Shown: piece after piece, positions 21,849 to 33,233 of the stretch
Position numbering within the stretch: position 1 is the first letter of the stretch
Layout: each line of letters starts with the position of its first letter
Origin: Tetrapyrgos nigripes
Taxonomy: Eukaryota > Basidiomycota > Agaricomycetes > Agaricales > Campanellaceae
Direction of reading: 5' to 3'
Length of the DNA: 64,000 bases
Assembly (NCBI GenBank): GCA_013368315.1
Contig: JAACJM010000193.1
Span: 1-64,000 of the forward strand
Program-made: the position numbers and the translations under genes
The notes under the pieces: model-generated
Seen by the model: the letters and a program-made list of their open reading frames with translations, nothing else
What the model was told of the DNA's origin: nothing
Database searches by the model: none

Positions 21849-24800
21849 CTATATCTCGTCCTCCGCCTCCCTAATAACCTCAGAAGCCTCCTCATCATCC
21901 TCAAAATAGACATAGAGGGTGGGCAGCTCAGTAATCCGGTCAATCACCTTGAAAGCGTGGTTCCTGAGCCCCTCCCAACGTGTACGCATTCCGATTGCCC
22001 GCTCCTCTTGGAATTTGATCTGTTGCCATGCATACGCATTCAGACCTTCCTCTAATTCTGGAGACACACCAAAACGCATTCCCTCCTTTCCAACGAGGTG
22101 TTCCATCCACCACTCCGCCTTCCAGATCGCGTAATGGGGTATTCGACGTAGCTCCTCTGTGAGCAGCAAGACCTCCTCCCGCCAACGGATCATTCTTGCT
22201 CGTGCCTTGCACCACTCTACGCGAATGCTGTATGTAGCCAGATTAGCAAGAGTATATAAAGTTAGCGATAGCTAACGTACCATCTCGACAGTCCGGGTCA
22301 TCCTCGGATAATTCCCCCTCTTTCAAGTTGTACCAGATCCACGAGAGGGTCCGATTCTTCTCTCCTCAGACCGAACCCATAATACCCTCTGCAACCAGAT
22401 ACTCTTCATCAGAATCTTCCTCGCTTGTCCACATCCCAACACGTTTAATTCGAGCTTCCCTCTCTGCCTGCTCCTCTTTTGTCAATGCCCTTTCGCTTAG
22501 TCCCCTTACATCCTCATCTCTAAGTAAGAGCAAACGCTCTTCCCACTTTCCATGCCCCCGGAGCAACAAAAGCGCGTCCCTTGCCAAACGATACCGGATC
22601 TTTCGGGTATGAATACGAATGTCGATTTGCCGCAATACTCCACTTGCTCGGGTACTCCTGATTTGGCCACTGATGTTACGGAACTTGAATCGAGCAGCAG
22701 CTGACCGTGCACGCAACCCTTCCCTAACCCCCTCCAAAGCCTCAAGCGCTTCCACCTCCCACAATCTTGCCTCTGACTCTGGCAAATCAGCCACACATGC
22801 CTCCTTCATTGCCCTTGGAGTACCACATTCTGAGGGTAAATACAAACGGATTTTTTCGGGTTGCGAGGAGTTGGGATTTTCAATATCAACCATCTGTTCC
22901 AGAGAGAGTACGTCGGCTAAGCGTGGCATAAGCATCGCTTGTAATGAACAGAATTTTGTAATCCGTTTGAGGAGATTCGCACGCCAATTCTCAAGTTCCA
23001 GCTGTTGCATAGTCGTTAAGTACTTGTTCGTAAGGAATAACTCTAGACTTCGTCTAAATAGTAACAGCTTTAATGAGCGAACCAGAAGTGAACAACAAAA
23101 ATATTCAAACATACTGAGCAGCTTGGATCTCGATACCCTCTACCAGAAAAACACACGGGCTTGTGGCAAAGCCAGATTTACCCATCTCAAACATAGTTTT
23201 TTCCTCAGCGATCATCTCCAATTGAGTTAGTTTGAATAGCCCTTTCTCTTCGTCTACAAATAGAATGATGACCGCGTGTTAGATAGATATGACTATTTGG
23301 GGAAAAAGGAGGAGCAAGAACAACATACCGTGTTCCGCATCTTCGTAAGGACAAGGCATGGCATGATCATTCTCCCAATTCTCTACCTCTTCTTTCCACT
23401 CATCTAAAACATCTCTACCCAATGTCTTCGCCAGACCCCCGTCGAAATGCTGGAAATCACGCTCATGCAAGTCGAATTCCTTCATGGCATTAATCAGCCG
23501 CTTCCCAATGACGTTGTCCGTGCCACTTGAATTCAATCAATGGGAACCAACAAGGAAGCAAAACTCACCAAGACCCTGAATTGTCTGCCAATTATGATAG
23601 CCGAAAATATCATCAAGAGTCATAGCACGGCTTCCAGGCCCCATTTCTTTTGTCTGTGCTGCTGCCTTATTGGACTGGGCCCAACCCTCCTTGACTGTCT
23701 CTCCATGAGTCTCGCCACATCCAGGAGCATAATCAAAGGAGAATTTGAAGTGGCATTTAGGTTGGTGTGCACGCAAATGAAACTTGGGCACCATGAACCG
23801 AACACCGGTCTTCGTAAATTTGATTTTGAAATGGGGGTCAATCTTAGCCATGCATTCCCAAAAGTTGGTACTCCACTGACACGAGATATCGTATGAGATC
23901 ACCAGGATCAGGTATTCTTCATCACCAATCGTTGACCACAAGATGAAGTCAATATTACAATGCCTTAATGTATGTATTAGCAAGTGAATGATCAATGAAA
24001 GAAGCAACAACAGACTGTTCACCCTTCTGCAGATCTCCGATCCCATTCTTTTGCCAAACTCTGTGCCTAGCACAGCATATCCCTCTGACACTACTCACAC
24101 ACAGGCCCTTCACATTGCACATGTTGGCAAGAAACATAGCCTGAAAGCTGGAACAACTACTCATCTGAATGCCAAAGTTCAGCGTCCGAGTATAACATCA
24201 TGGAGGGACTCCTACATCAGCCTCGGAAACATGTTCCTCAATATGCTTCTGGTATGGTATGCTCTCCACTAGATATGCCCACCCATCACCCAAAACCGGA
24301 CTTTTCTCTGTAGAAGAGACCACTCTATTACGGAGCCGAAAGTTTGCATCTATTGCCAAGAACATAGAATACAAAAATCTATGATCCACTGTCAGCAATC
24401 ATATGTTTTCTGCAGTAAGAGGACTCACGCCAATTTGTTGGGTACCTTCTTCCAATCATTGTGCAGATTCTTACCAGGCTGAGCACAAGCCAGACAATCA
24501 AGACCAAGTTCGCCAGGACTCGTCCCCTCTATCCCACTCTCAGCATGTCCTCTACCTGCTCGCTTACACATTTTCAAGTGGTGCCACTGAAACACTACCC
24601 GAAGAAATGAATGATAGCGGGGCTATAGGCAAGAACATCAATCATTCCGGAATTGGTGAGTAAATAATTTCATCAACTCACATTCGGATGCATGCGTTGA
24701 TGACTGTGCGTCATTAGCTCAAGGCAATAGTAGTAGTCATATGCTGGTAGCTTCCCTTGACAGTTGAGATGTTGAAATTGATGTAAACATGAAAATGTCA

Positions 24801-25724
24801 AGGCAGTTTGGGGGTTGATTGGGGTTGCTGGGTACCACAGGATTCGTAACAGCTGCATCCTGTGAAGCAGGCCCTCTTCACATCCACAAAAACGAACAGC
24901 CACCTCATGAATTCCATTCACATGAATAACCGTGAAATCACTATGTGACACCTGATAAAATATGCAGTGTTCACTGGGTTTGTGGCCAAGCTGTATTACA
25001 AGACCCAAGTTCTTCAGGGTGTCCGGCTCGAATCGATTCCCATTCCAGCGCTATTGATAGATCCGATTAGCCGCGTTTCTGGTCCATTGAGTAAATCTAC
25101 TTACCTCGACCCAGTGCAGGGGAAGTGTTGCATGTGCCTCAACCAAACATTTCTTGCACCTCATTCCAGCCAATGCACAATCCTCGTCAACACAACAATA
25201 TTTGGGATCGTCCTGATTGCACCCACTGCATCTATCTCCTACACCTCGACGACCCTCCACCCATAACATTTCGTCAAGATATTCCTGTCTGAATGGAATC
25301 CAGGCTCGCATCGGATTGTCCTGACATATTCATATTAGATGTATTAAGATAAGCACAATCAAACACTCACTGAATTGAAATTTCGTTTGCGAGATAGTAG
25401 AACATGAGCAGCGTCGTCCTGCTGAGTTATGCTGAGCCCTTGAAGGTTTAGATCTGCCTCAAACGCTGACCGATCACCCCAGGAATAAGCAAAATCATTC
25501 TTGTTGAGCTTGAAATCATCAAGGTGGAAATCTCCTTCTAAGTCATCATTGTCTTCTACAGCAATGTCAGATGGGCCCTCTGACGAATAAGCAGGGTCCT
25601 CCCCCTCAATCTCGATTCGCTGATTAAACTGACGATTGTCAGTAGATAAACTAAAAGTTGTCGTTGTCGTGCTCTCTTCTTGATACCATCTGAATGTGTC
25701 TGTGGCCTTTCACTTTGGAGGCAT
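21849..25724 (-). pseudogene. KDZ transposase (Kyakuja-Dileera-Zisupton) with CxC2 cysteine cluster, nonsense-mutated
   Basis: Read from ATG 25724, an acidic N-terminal region is followed by the CxC2 cysteine cluster (25051-25311; CSGCNQDDPKYCC, CKKC, HATLPLHWVE). It continues through GIHEVAVRFCGCEEG and LPAYDYYYCLELMTH (24673-24950), the RNase H-like KDZ core with FLAIDANFRLRNR (about 24340), CARHRVWQKNGIGDLQKGE (about 24050), SYDISCQWS, VPKFHLRAH, and the motif GPGSRAMTLDDIFGYHNW (about 23600). A coiled C-terminal tail ends at 21849. Several GT-AG introns restore frame, for example about 24183-24233. Two TGA codons break it: codon 5 (25710-25712) and 22366-22368. Both sit where Arg fits. 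KDZ enzymes move DNA transposons; this copy looks recently dead. Confidence 0.85.
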
Positions 25725-25979
25725 AGCAGCAAAACAGGGGAAGGAAAAAATCAAACATCATATTTTTTTTGCCTGTTTTGAAGGCTTGAGAGGAATAACA
25801 TGATCTCTACGCAGTTATCGATAGGCAGAAATCTCTGAGAGAAACCAGGTAAAGAAAGCACTGGCCAAGATATCTTGAACAAGGCATGAGGACTAACAAC
25901 CACATGTACGAGAGGCATGATCACACACTAATCAAAAAAGGAAATTGTGTCTTCATTGTCACAGTGCTACGAGTATGTA

Positions 25980-27228
25980 TCATACGTTGGATTCATCCAA
26001 GAAATCGTTGAGATCAATCGCCTGCCCAACATATGTACATGTTGCAGGAGGGATAGAGGCAGTGACAATATTGGGGAGGAATATATCAGGGTCGTGCTGA
26101 CTGTAGAAAAATGGTGAGGAGCGATATATCTGGAGACTCGGCAAACGTACATAATGAAGCAGTCCAAACCATTGCTGTCTTGACTGCCTTGTGGAAACGT
26201 GAAAACACAACCATCGTTATCTACCGCAATCTCAACATTTCCACCCATTGCAGGATCATTGAAGTCTACAACTGTACAATTGGGTGCAGAAGGAACAGGG
26301 CGAATCTGAGGGTACTGCCAAGGTGCAACACGGTTGTAACTGAAGGAATAATTCTTCAAAGCCCTTCCAGCGTTCGCGTAGTACTTATGCTTCGCTGAAG
26401 ATACCCGGTCAACAAATACCCGGGCTACATTCCTGGCAATTGCGGTATGCATAAGTGAATGCATGCGTCACAACAGAAAAGAATAACGCACCATGTCCTA
26501 AACATTCCTATCTTGCATCCATCTGTAACCATATAACAGCCTACATACAACTCGTGAGGCCAATATGCTGCCATCTGCAAAGGATGTGGGGGCTCTGAAA
26601 ATGCGCAATACACTCGAACTCACCCAGATGGCATTGGACAGACTCGGAGTCGAGGTGCTGCAAGGGGATTCGTCACCACTGTCGTTGCTGTGTATGAAGG
26701 AGGAGGGTCAAGTGGAGGAGCTGTAGAAACGTCAAGCAGATGGTGCGGGGGATCATTGGAAGGTTCTGATATGGACATGAGGACCCTGCAACCAATAATT
26801 AGTCCAACTCAGAAATCGCATCCAAAATATGAAACACTATACTCGTGTACATTGCTAACACCTGTGGGCTCAGATGTAACACTGTCAGTGCCATCTAGTG
26901 ATGTTGTTGAAGAGAGAGTGGGTGATAGAGTAGGAGAAAGCGTGGGGCTTCTTGGAGGAGTCTCTGGGTGAGGCAATGAAGACTCTCCCAGTGGCCTTTG
27001 AAAAGCTACATATGCATAGCCTTCCTCGGGACTGCCGGGAGCCTCAAAAAACCGTCGATGAAACGACAGCAGGATTTCCTCCTGTGCTGTTAGCAATAAT
27101 AATGATTGTTTGCAGATCAGTGGTAAAATGACTGGACTGATTTAAGAAAACTTACCCTCTTCAGGCTGAAGGAAGATCACTCGAGCCTGTTGAAAGGATA
27201 CTGAGGGCGACGTGGGTTGAGACATCAT
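25980..27228 (-). CDS. hypothetical protein, multi-exon
   Basis: The start is ATG 27228 (MMSQPTSPSVSFQQARVIF). Exons can be chained with good splice sites: 27156-27228, then EEILLSFHRRFFEAPG with a TLSPTLSPTLS tract (about 26870-27087), a Pro-rich stretch (PPSYTATTVVTNPLAAPR), MAAYWPHELYVGCYMVTDG, SSAKHKYYANAGRALKNY through VDNDGCVFTFPQG, and a last exon ending DLNDFLDESNV at 25980. No frame breaks were noticed. The family is not recognised. The gene lies 255 bases upstream of the KDZ start, on the same strand, so it may belong to the same mobile element. Confidence 0.5.
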
Positions 27229-27375
27229 GAATTGATGGACGTTGAGAACAAACGAATCCAGACACACAGCCACTGGAAGCCACCGGATATGCGGCAAGAA
27301 GTCCAATACATTAGAAACTTCAAAAGAGGCACTTTAGTATTCAAAGATTCGAAGTCAATGCCAATCCAATACAGC

Positions 27376-28336
27376 CTAATTTATGATAGCTACTGTCAGC
27401 TCTTGCTGGTACATGAGCTGACTACTTGAATAGAGACCACATAAAGTTCCCTCAACACCAGCAATAGCTATGTCCTCAATACAGGATATGAAATGCTGAA
27501 TTCGCCTTTGTATCTTTGCTCCTTCCCCATATTCATCCACTGAGAGCTGTTGGGCACAAATGTTTGTATCACGAAGGAGTGTGTCGGATACAGGTGAAAT
27601 GGCTAAGGCAGGACAAACCGAATCTGGGTTTGATTGGGTTGACAATGACCATTCCTGAGTACTGACGCAAACATCCTCCAAGTATTGAAGAGGAGCGTAT
27701 TGGACCTGCTGATTGAATTGTTTCTGGATATCTTCCAGGCTTATAAAGAGTCAGGTTGTCAATAACGTTCAAAATAATCCAAGGACACACCTTTTCTTGA
27801 ATTCGTTCTGCTCTCCCGCAAGTTTTTCTCGACGTTTGAGCCGCCTTTTAGTTCTATACATAGACAAGTTGGTACAAGAGAGGGTTGAGTGATGTCTAGC
27901 AACTTAAATATGTACTATGCCTGAGCCTGTGCGCTTGCCAATTGACTGTGGCGTTCACACTGGCTTGAGTTGATCTTGTCCGAATTCCTGTTGCAGACCG
28001 TTAGTTAGTTCAAAAAAGCAGAATCGGAGGCAAAAATATACTACCTGTAATAGTATGCCATACTTTTGGCATTTGCAGCCTGGTGGCGTTGTTGCGGAGT
28101 CTTGTATTTTTTGGGTCAAGGCATGTCATGAAAGAAGGCAAAGGTCACACAAGATTGTGTAATGATGCTTCGAGAAATCTGGATGGTCTTACTTTTTCAA
28201 CTGCTTCATTTTACCTCCAATGTCCCCTAAAATATATGCTATACCTTGGTTGAACATTGTCTAGCATATACCTGCAACAGCGAGGCCTGAAATGTCTTCT
28301 CAGACCTTCAGTGAAAGATTCTTGCTTAGGCGGCAT
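27376..28336 (-). CDS. hypothetical protein with basic, bZIP-like N-terminal half
   Basis: The start is ATG 28336 (MPPKQESFTEGLRRHFRPRC) with a donor right after. A basic exon (KYKTPQQRHQAANAKSMAYY, then RNSDKINSSQ) lies near 28000-28110, another (TKRRLKRREKLAGEQNEF) near 27795-27860, and a final exon ends at 27376 (LEDIQKQFNQQVQYAPLQY ... YQQELTVAIIN). The basic helical region could bind nucleic acid, but no consensus was confirmed. It is followed in the same direction by two more genes ending with the KDZ transposase, which suggests an element-encoded accessory gene. Confidence 0.45.
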
Positions 28337-28589
28337 GGATCACTGTGAATGAAGAAATTATTTATAGACAAATAGCATTGAAATATTGATTATGGTACTG
28401 CAAGTCATAATTATTGAATACTACAAGTTAGAGTCGCACGAATTCACTGATACTCCGTTTTCTTGAAGGATACATCTGTCTCAGATGCAGGAGGAGGCTC
28501 TCACCAAAGAGGTCCGGACTGAGGTAACCTAGGAGTTACAAGATGCCTACATGGCAGTCGACTGAGGATTCCTGTGACTGAGTGATCCA

Positions 28590-28742
28590 TGCGTGCAATT
28601 ATCGTGCGCATAATGTCACATATTGATCTGGACTGACTCACAGCTGCGTTGGAGAGAGTGTTATCATGCGCATAATGGCGAATATCGTGCGCATAATGCA
28701 CATATTGATCCAGACCGATTAACTGGGTTAGAGAGAGTTATT
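28590..28742. repeat. two-unit tandem repeat of about 85 bp
   Basis: The unit starts CGTGCGCATAATG, continues CACATATTGATC and ends GAGAGAGTTAT. It appears at about 28601-28662 and again from 28685, with an extra partial unit (CATGCGCATAATGGCGAATA) between. No coding potential. Confidence 0.6.
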
Positions 28743-28757
28743 TGAAGGGTAAGCATT

Positions 28758-28833
28758 GTTCCCTTAGCTCAGTGGTAGAGCATGTGTCTAGACTACATGA
28801 GGACAGGTGTTCGATTCACTTCACCTAGGGAGC
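28758..28833 (+). tRNA. tRNA-like sequence with 5-nt insertion in the T loop (probable pseudo-tRNA)
   Basis: A cloverleaf can be drawn: acceptor GTTCCCT with AGGGAGC (7 pairs, one G-U), D arm GCTC/GAGC around AGTGGTA, anticodon stem TGTGT/ACATG with loop CTAGACT (anticodon AGA at its centre), T stem AGGTG/CACCT. The T loop is 12 nt (TTCGATTCACTT) instead of 7, as if CACTT had been inserted. A-box and B-box sequences are good. A class I shape with a Ser-type anticodon and C at position 37 is odd, so I call it a pseudo-tRNA or the head of a Pol III transcript. Confidence 0.5.
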
Positions 28834-28834
28834 T

Positions 28835-28912
28835 AGTCCCTTCGCGAGTCCAGATGTCCACTGGCCATTGACATCTGTGACTACATGAGGGACTTTCTTT
28901 TAGATTTTTTTT
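28835..28912 (+). ncRNA. nested hairpin plus T-run downstream of the tRNA-like sequence
   Basis: Directly after the tRNA-like unit an outer stem AGTCCCT/AGGGACT (28835-28841 with 28888-28894) encloses an inner perfect 8-bp stem CAGATGTC/GACATCTG (28851-28858 with 28870-28877). A run of eight T (28905-28912) follows, a plausible Pol III terminator. The segment GACTACATGAGG occurs both in the tRNA-like part (28791-28802) and here (about 28880-28890). Together they could form one structured Pol III RNA; this is inference. Confidence 0.4.
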
Positions 28913-29104
28913 CTTCCAATTTTGTTAGCATCAAATATGTATATTGCCCTCAAGGGTATATATGTATACACTACTTGTACACTACATCCTGCTAGTGAAG
29001 GAGTGTTATGTTGGTGTTCTGTGGACATGTTGTCGAACGCCACATATCGAGACTAGCGCCCATCGAATGTGACACGTGTGGTCACATAGGCGTGACCATT
29101 AAAA

Positions 29105-29158
29105 CACGTCTTGTCTCAGATTGCGTCTTGTCTCATACTGCGTCTTGTCTCATACTGC
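29105..29158. repeat. 18-bp tandem repeat, three copies
   Basis: The unit GCGTCTTGTCTCATACT is present three times in a row with one or two mismatches in the first copy. It lies just upstream of the decayed gene starting at 29187. Confidence 0.65.
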
Positions 29159-29186
29159 CATTCCATGGCTCACTCTGCATTTGAAA

Positions 29187-32137
29187 ATGCCATGTAGGAA
29201 ATCTGCGCAGAAGAAGGAAACAGGTCGTATACCCTGGCATCGTGATGGTCCGATGCTCAAATACCTACAGGACAACGTAGAGGAGTTCAATCAGGCTGAG
29301 AAAGCCAAAGGCACAAAAGTCACCACTTTCTACAACACCATTACGCTGTACTTCATGGACAAGTTTCCAGACTCACTAGGTATGTCCTGCTCTATGTAAT
29401 TATTCGCTAATTGACTCACTATATGATCCAGACATCGCCGATGATGACGAGGAGGATAACGAGGACCCCGACGGCAATGATGACAACGAGAAAGACGAAG
29501 GCAATAAGGACAGTGGCAGTAGAGAGGAGGCTGCTACGTCTGTGGAAAGACTGGGTGGAGAGGGTGAGAGGGCATCGCCCAGACACACTATACCCACCCC
29601 TGGTCCCGAATTGTCGCCTACCGGCTACGACGCTAACAGCCAAGCTGTGTATCCAAGACTCACGGAGGTTCCAGAGCCCCAAATTGGTCTTCCCTCAGTT
29701 TCAACAGTGCCAGGTCCCAGCATCGATACTCCTGTTGCTCCATCGAGTGGCGATGTCTCAGGTGGTCCTACTGCTGCCACACAGGAGTCACCCTCACCTA
29801 TTGGCAATTCTGAGCCATCCAGTGGTGTTGCCAAGGCGGTGGACCAGAGGGAATTTATGCGGATGTTGAAAGAGAAGTTCAAGGGGCTGTCAGATGAGCA
29901 GTTTGAGGCAAAGCGTGGTAAGGTCTTCAGATTGTGAGAGGTACGTTATGTTTTGGCGACAACTCTGACGATGACAACCCAGTACTCATGACAAATTTTA
30001 TAGCATGTCTTGGAATGGTTCAGGAAGAACAAATGGTCCTTTGATCAAGGCAATGCATCGTTAATCAAGCAAGTCTTCGATTCCAGCAAGAAGTCTCAGA
30101 AGGCGATGAAGAAACCACTGGCTGCAATGTTTCAAGACCTCTACTATAACCAGTACATCAAGAAGGAGACAGAAGACGAGCTGAAGGCTGCTGAAAAGGC
30201 ATATGAGGCTTGGGAGAAAGGTAGGCGTCAGGGTGAAGATATGAAGAAGCCCGCTGGGGTAGCCATTAGATCCAAAGCAGCGAAGCGGATTCTGGAAGCT
30301 CAGACTCCGGAATTCCAGGAGGAGCTTCAGAGGGTGGTTGATGATTTGTACAAGAAGGAGTTGAAAGAGTGGGAAGAGGGCCAAGTGGACGAAGCAAAAA
30401 TAGAGAAGTCGGCTGAGGATTGGCAAAGGTACGTCTTCCACTGTCCCTGGGTCACTTGTATATCTGACTAGATTGAATTTAGAGCGTTACAAAGATGGGG
30501 TCCGGAGGTAGCAAAATTTGGGCGTGCTGTTGCTGAAGATACGGGAATGGTTTTGGCGTGTGTGCTTGTGGGTCCAAATGGGCAGAAGGGCGGTCAGATC
30601 GATACTTTTTGGTTGGTCTATTACCTTGTCTGAGTTCTTCAGGCAGTAGTTCTGATCAATTTACATTACGCAGGTTCCACCATGGAGAAACATCAAGTGG
30701 ATTGCTATGGCCTCAAGCAGATCCTCCAGGGTATGATGCAACAAAGCAAAGCCTGCTGAAATTGGGAGGAAGGTATTTAGTACATTCGTTTATTTATACG
30801 ATTTCTCTACTCTAATGTACTGACACAAATTACTTTGGTCTTAGACGCAGAAGCAAGAGCAGCCATGGCAATTGGCAATGCTCCTGTTGTTGCTCCAGCA
30901 GGTTTTGACGAAGGACAAGCCCTCATCTCCTGCGCCAGCTACTCAACATGCGAAAACCACAACTAGTTGCCAAAAGACCAAATGAGCTTGTCCAGGACCT
31001 GGTCGTGATTCCATCGGTGCTGATCATGTGGATATCTCATCAACTACAGATGGGGCAAATAAGAGACCAAAGCCTAGACCTACAGCGCGTCCCTCATCAA
31101 CAACAACGCCAACCTCTGGGAATGACCCCTCGGATCCCAACATCTCTATGGGTAACTCTACCTCTACCGAGCTGGATCACAGCATCTCCACCGCCAACTC
31201 TTCTACTAATCCCTCCTCTCTTGACGTCTCCACGGCCAAGTCTACTTCTACTGATCCCTCCTCTCTCAACATCTCCACTACCAAGTCTACCAATCCCACC
31301 CCTATTCATCCTTCCTCCATCAAACACTCGTCGTCTACTCCTCAGCTTCATTCAGATTCTCACGACCATGAAATGTCTGATCCGACAGTCGGTCAGGAAA
31401 ATCAGGAGCATATGGATGATAACGCACCCACAGTTTGGACTCACCCAGACTGTGATCGCTTCTGGCTGCAGATGCGCTTGTTTCTTGGCGAATGGTATGG
31501 GACTTTCAATATATGGACTGGGGAACCATGGAAGGAGAATCTGGAGAGACTGTTGGAAACCTTCATTGAATATGAGGGCGAGTTTCACTATATGGAGGAG
31601 AACAGTTCTTTGGTGTCAAAGAAGGAGTTGAAGCTGGTGAAGTTGTGGGTTAAGGCCAGCCAGCCGGCAATCATGAATTGTACAGACGACATCTCGATGG
31701 CAGAGAAAATGATGGCCGACCTTCGGATGTGGTGGACTGATATATTGCCGGTGTGGGAATCGGAGGATGAGGATTGGGCACTGCTTGACTTGGTGTCTGG
31801 GAAGAAGGGCATCTGGCGACTCGTTTGCTGCTTGGTCTGGGTCCTGGCATTCTTGATAGGAGACAATCCAGAAACCATGCAGACCGATAGCCAGTTGACG
31901 TTTCTGGCCAGCTGGATGGTACTTGTAGAGGAAGTGGAGGAGACTTTGGGTTTGGTGATCACAAGGGGGATTCACACACCACGCAAGCGTAAATCACCCG
32001 ATCAAGATCGGGTTGAGGAGCTGGCTGGCAGGATGACTAGGCGTAAGACAGCAGAAAAGGAAGCAGAGAAGGAGGGGGCCAAGAGTAAGTCAAAGAAGGC
32101 GGCCAAGACTCGGGGTAAGAAGTCCAGACGTGCTTGA
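29187..32137 (+). pseudogene. lineage-specific basidiomycete protein family, two TGA nonsense codons
   Basis: The start is ATG 29187 (MPCRKSAQKKETGRIPWHRD). Exons are 29187-29379, 29432-29940, about 30004-30429, about 30481-30613, about 30675-30770 and about 30843-32137. The N-terminal part is basic with an acidic Asp/Glu linker. The middle (LQRWGPEVAKFGRAVAED, then a GGQIDTFWF core and PPGYDATKQSLLKLGG) resembles a family widely expanded in Agaricomycetes with no known function. The C-terminal third is Ser/Thr-rich, then tryptophan-rich (WLQMRLFLGEWYGTFNIW), and ends in a Lys/Arg-rich tail (KSKKAAKTRGKKSRRA), a possible nuclear signal. In-frame TGA codons at 29935 and 30983 interrupt otherwise continuous frames. 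Both are compatible with CGA-to-TGA change. Confidence 0.55.
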
Positions 32138-32289
32138 GGCCCTCCCGAGTTGCGCCTTGCCTGTCTTCATACTCATACCTTTATTTATGTACTGTCTCTT
32201 GTCTACTATATATCATGTTACTTATCTTGTGGAAATGAGTGCTATGCATTTGTGTTTCAACCCAACTGTATTGGTGCGCATTAAAAAAA

Positions 32290-32774
32290 TTACAACTTGG
32301 GTGAGAATAGCGAGTTCTTCTCACGTGAGCATACTATGTCATAGTGCAGCACAACTTCTCTGTTTCCTCCCAAAGCATTATACCAGTCCTCTACGCCTTC
32401 TAGATGAGTTTTGCCTCGCAAAATGGGCGTGTGAGAACATGAGATCTTGTGGGTGCGGACTTGTGTATGAAAAGACTGGCTGCGAATAGATATAGTGCAG
32501 TCTAGAAGAAAACAGAATGAGAACATACCTTCGTGCAAGACGTGCGAGAATATCTGAGTCTCCCTTTCCCCCCAAAGCTTTGTACGAATCCTCTATGCCT
32601 TCTACGTGAGTTTCACCTCGCATGATAGTTGTGTGTGAACATGAGATCTGGTGAGCACGGACTTGTGTAGAAACAGACTCGCTTTGAATAGATATATTAG
32701 TGAACTATACGAGGCAACAGAATGTGACAAACATACCTTTCTGTGCTGAGGGAACCTGGATTGTTACTATTCAT
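32290..32774 (-). CDS. small hypothetical gene with two tandemly duplicated exons
   Basis: An ATG at 32774 opens MNSNNPGSLSTE, followed by a donor. Two homologous exons follow, about 180 bases apart: one encodes ISCSHTTIMRGETHVEGIED then SYKALGG, the other ISCSHTPILRGKTHLEGVED then WYNALGG, ending at a stop at 32290. The introns between them are also alike. The first splice phase does not fit exactly, so the model is provisional. Family unknown. Confidence 0.35.
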
Positions 32775-32801
32775 GGCTCGCGTAGAGGAAGAGAAGCAAA
32801 G

Positions 32802-32905
32802 GAGAGAAGAAACAGTCCGACTGCTACAGGGGGGGTGATGACAAAGAGGTTTAAGAGAGAAGAAATGGTCTGACTGCTACAGGGGGGTGATGACAAAGAG
32901 ATTTA
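32802..32905. repeat. 52-bp tandem duplication
   Basis: A unit containing GACTGCTACAGGGGGG and GTGATGACAAAGAG is repeated head-to-tail with few changes, upstream of the small gene with duplicated exons. Confidence 0.7.
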
Positions 32906-33233
32906 AGAGAGGCTTGTTTGACCCTTTTGGTAGTGTGACAAGAGAAAATACAAATATTCGAGATTTCAGGCATTTTGTGTCCCTGATATGACGCTTTTGG
33001 TAACAACCCAGGTTTGGCAAATCCTGCCGGGCGATCTTAGCATGCTACCCTTGCCCAAAAGTGGCTGGAGGTAAACTACCCCAGCAGTATTACTATACTG
33101 CACCCAAAAGTGCATGTGGAGTGGACCTCATAGATATAGGAACATGTACCTTGGCCATACCCCAGACTTATTGTTATATTCATACTGTTACGCCTCATCT
33201 GATGCAGTCTCATCAGAATGTAGGTTGGTTCTT

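Noticed and set aside
24180..24233. TGA in the KDZ frame after EADVGVPP
   Set aside because: A canonical intron (GTAGGA ... CATTCAG) spans the stop and restores the conserved frame, so it is not a nonsense mutation.
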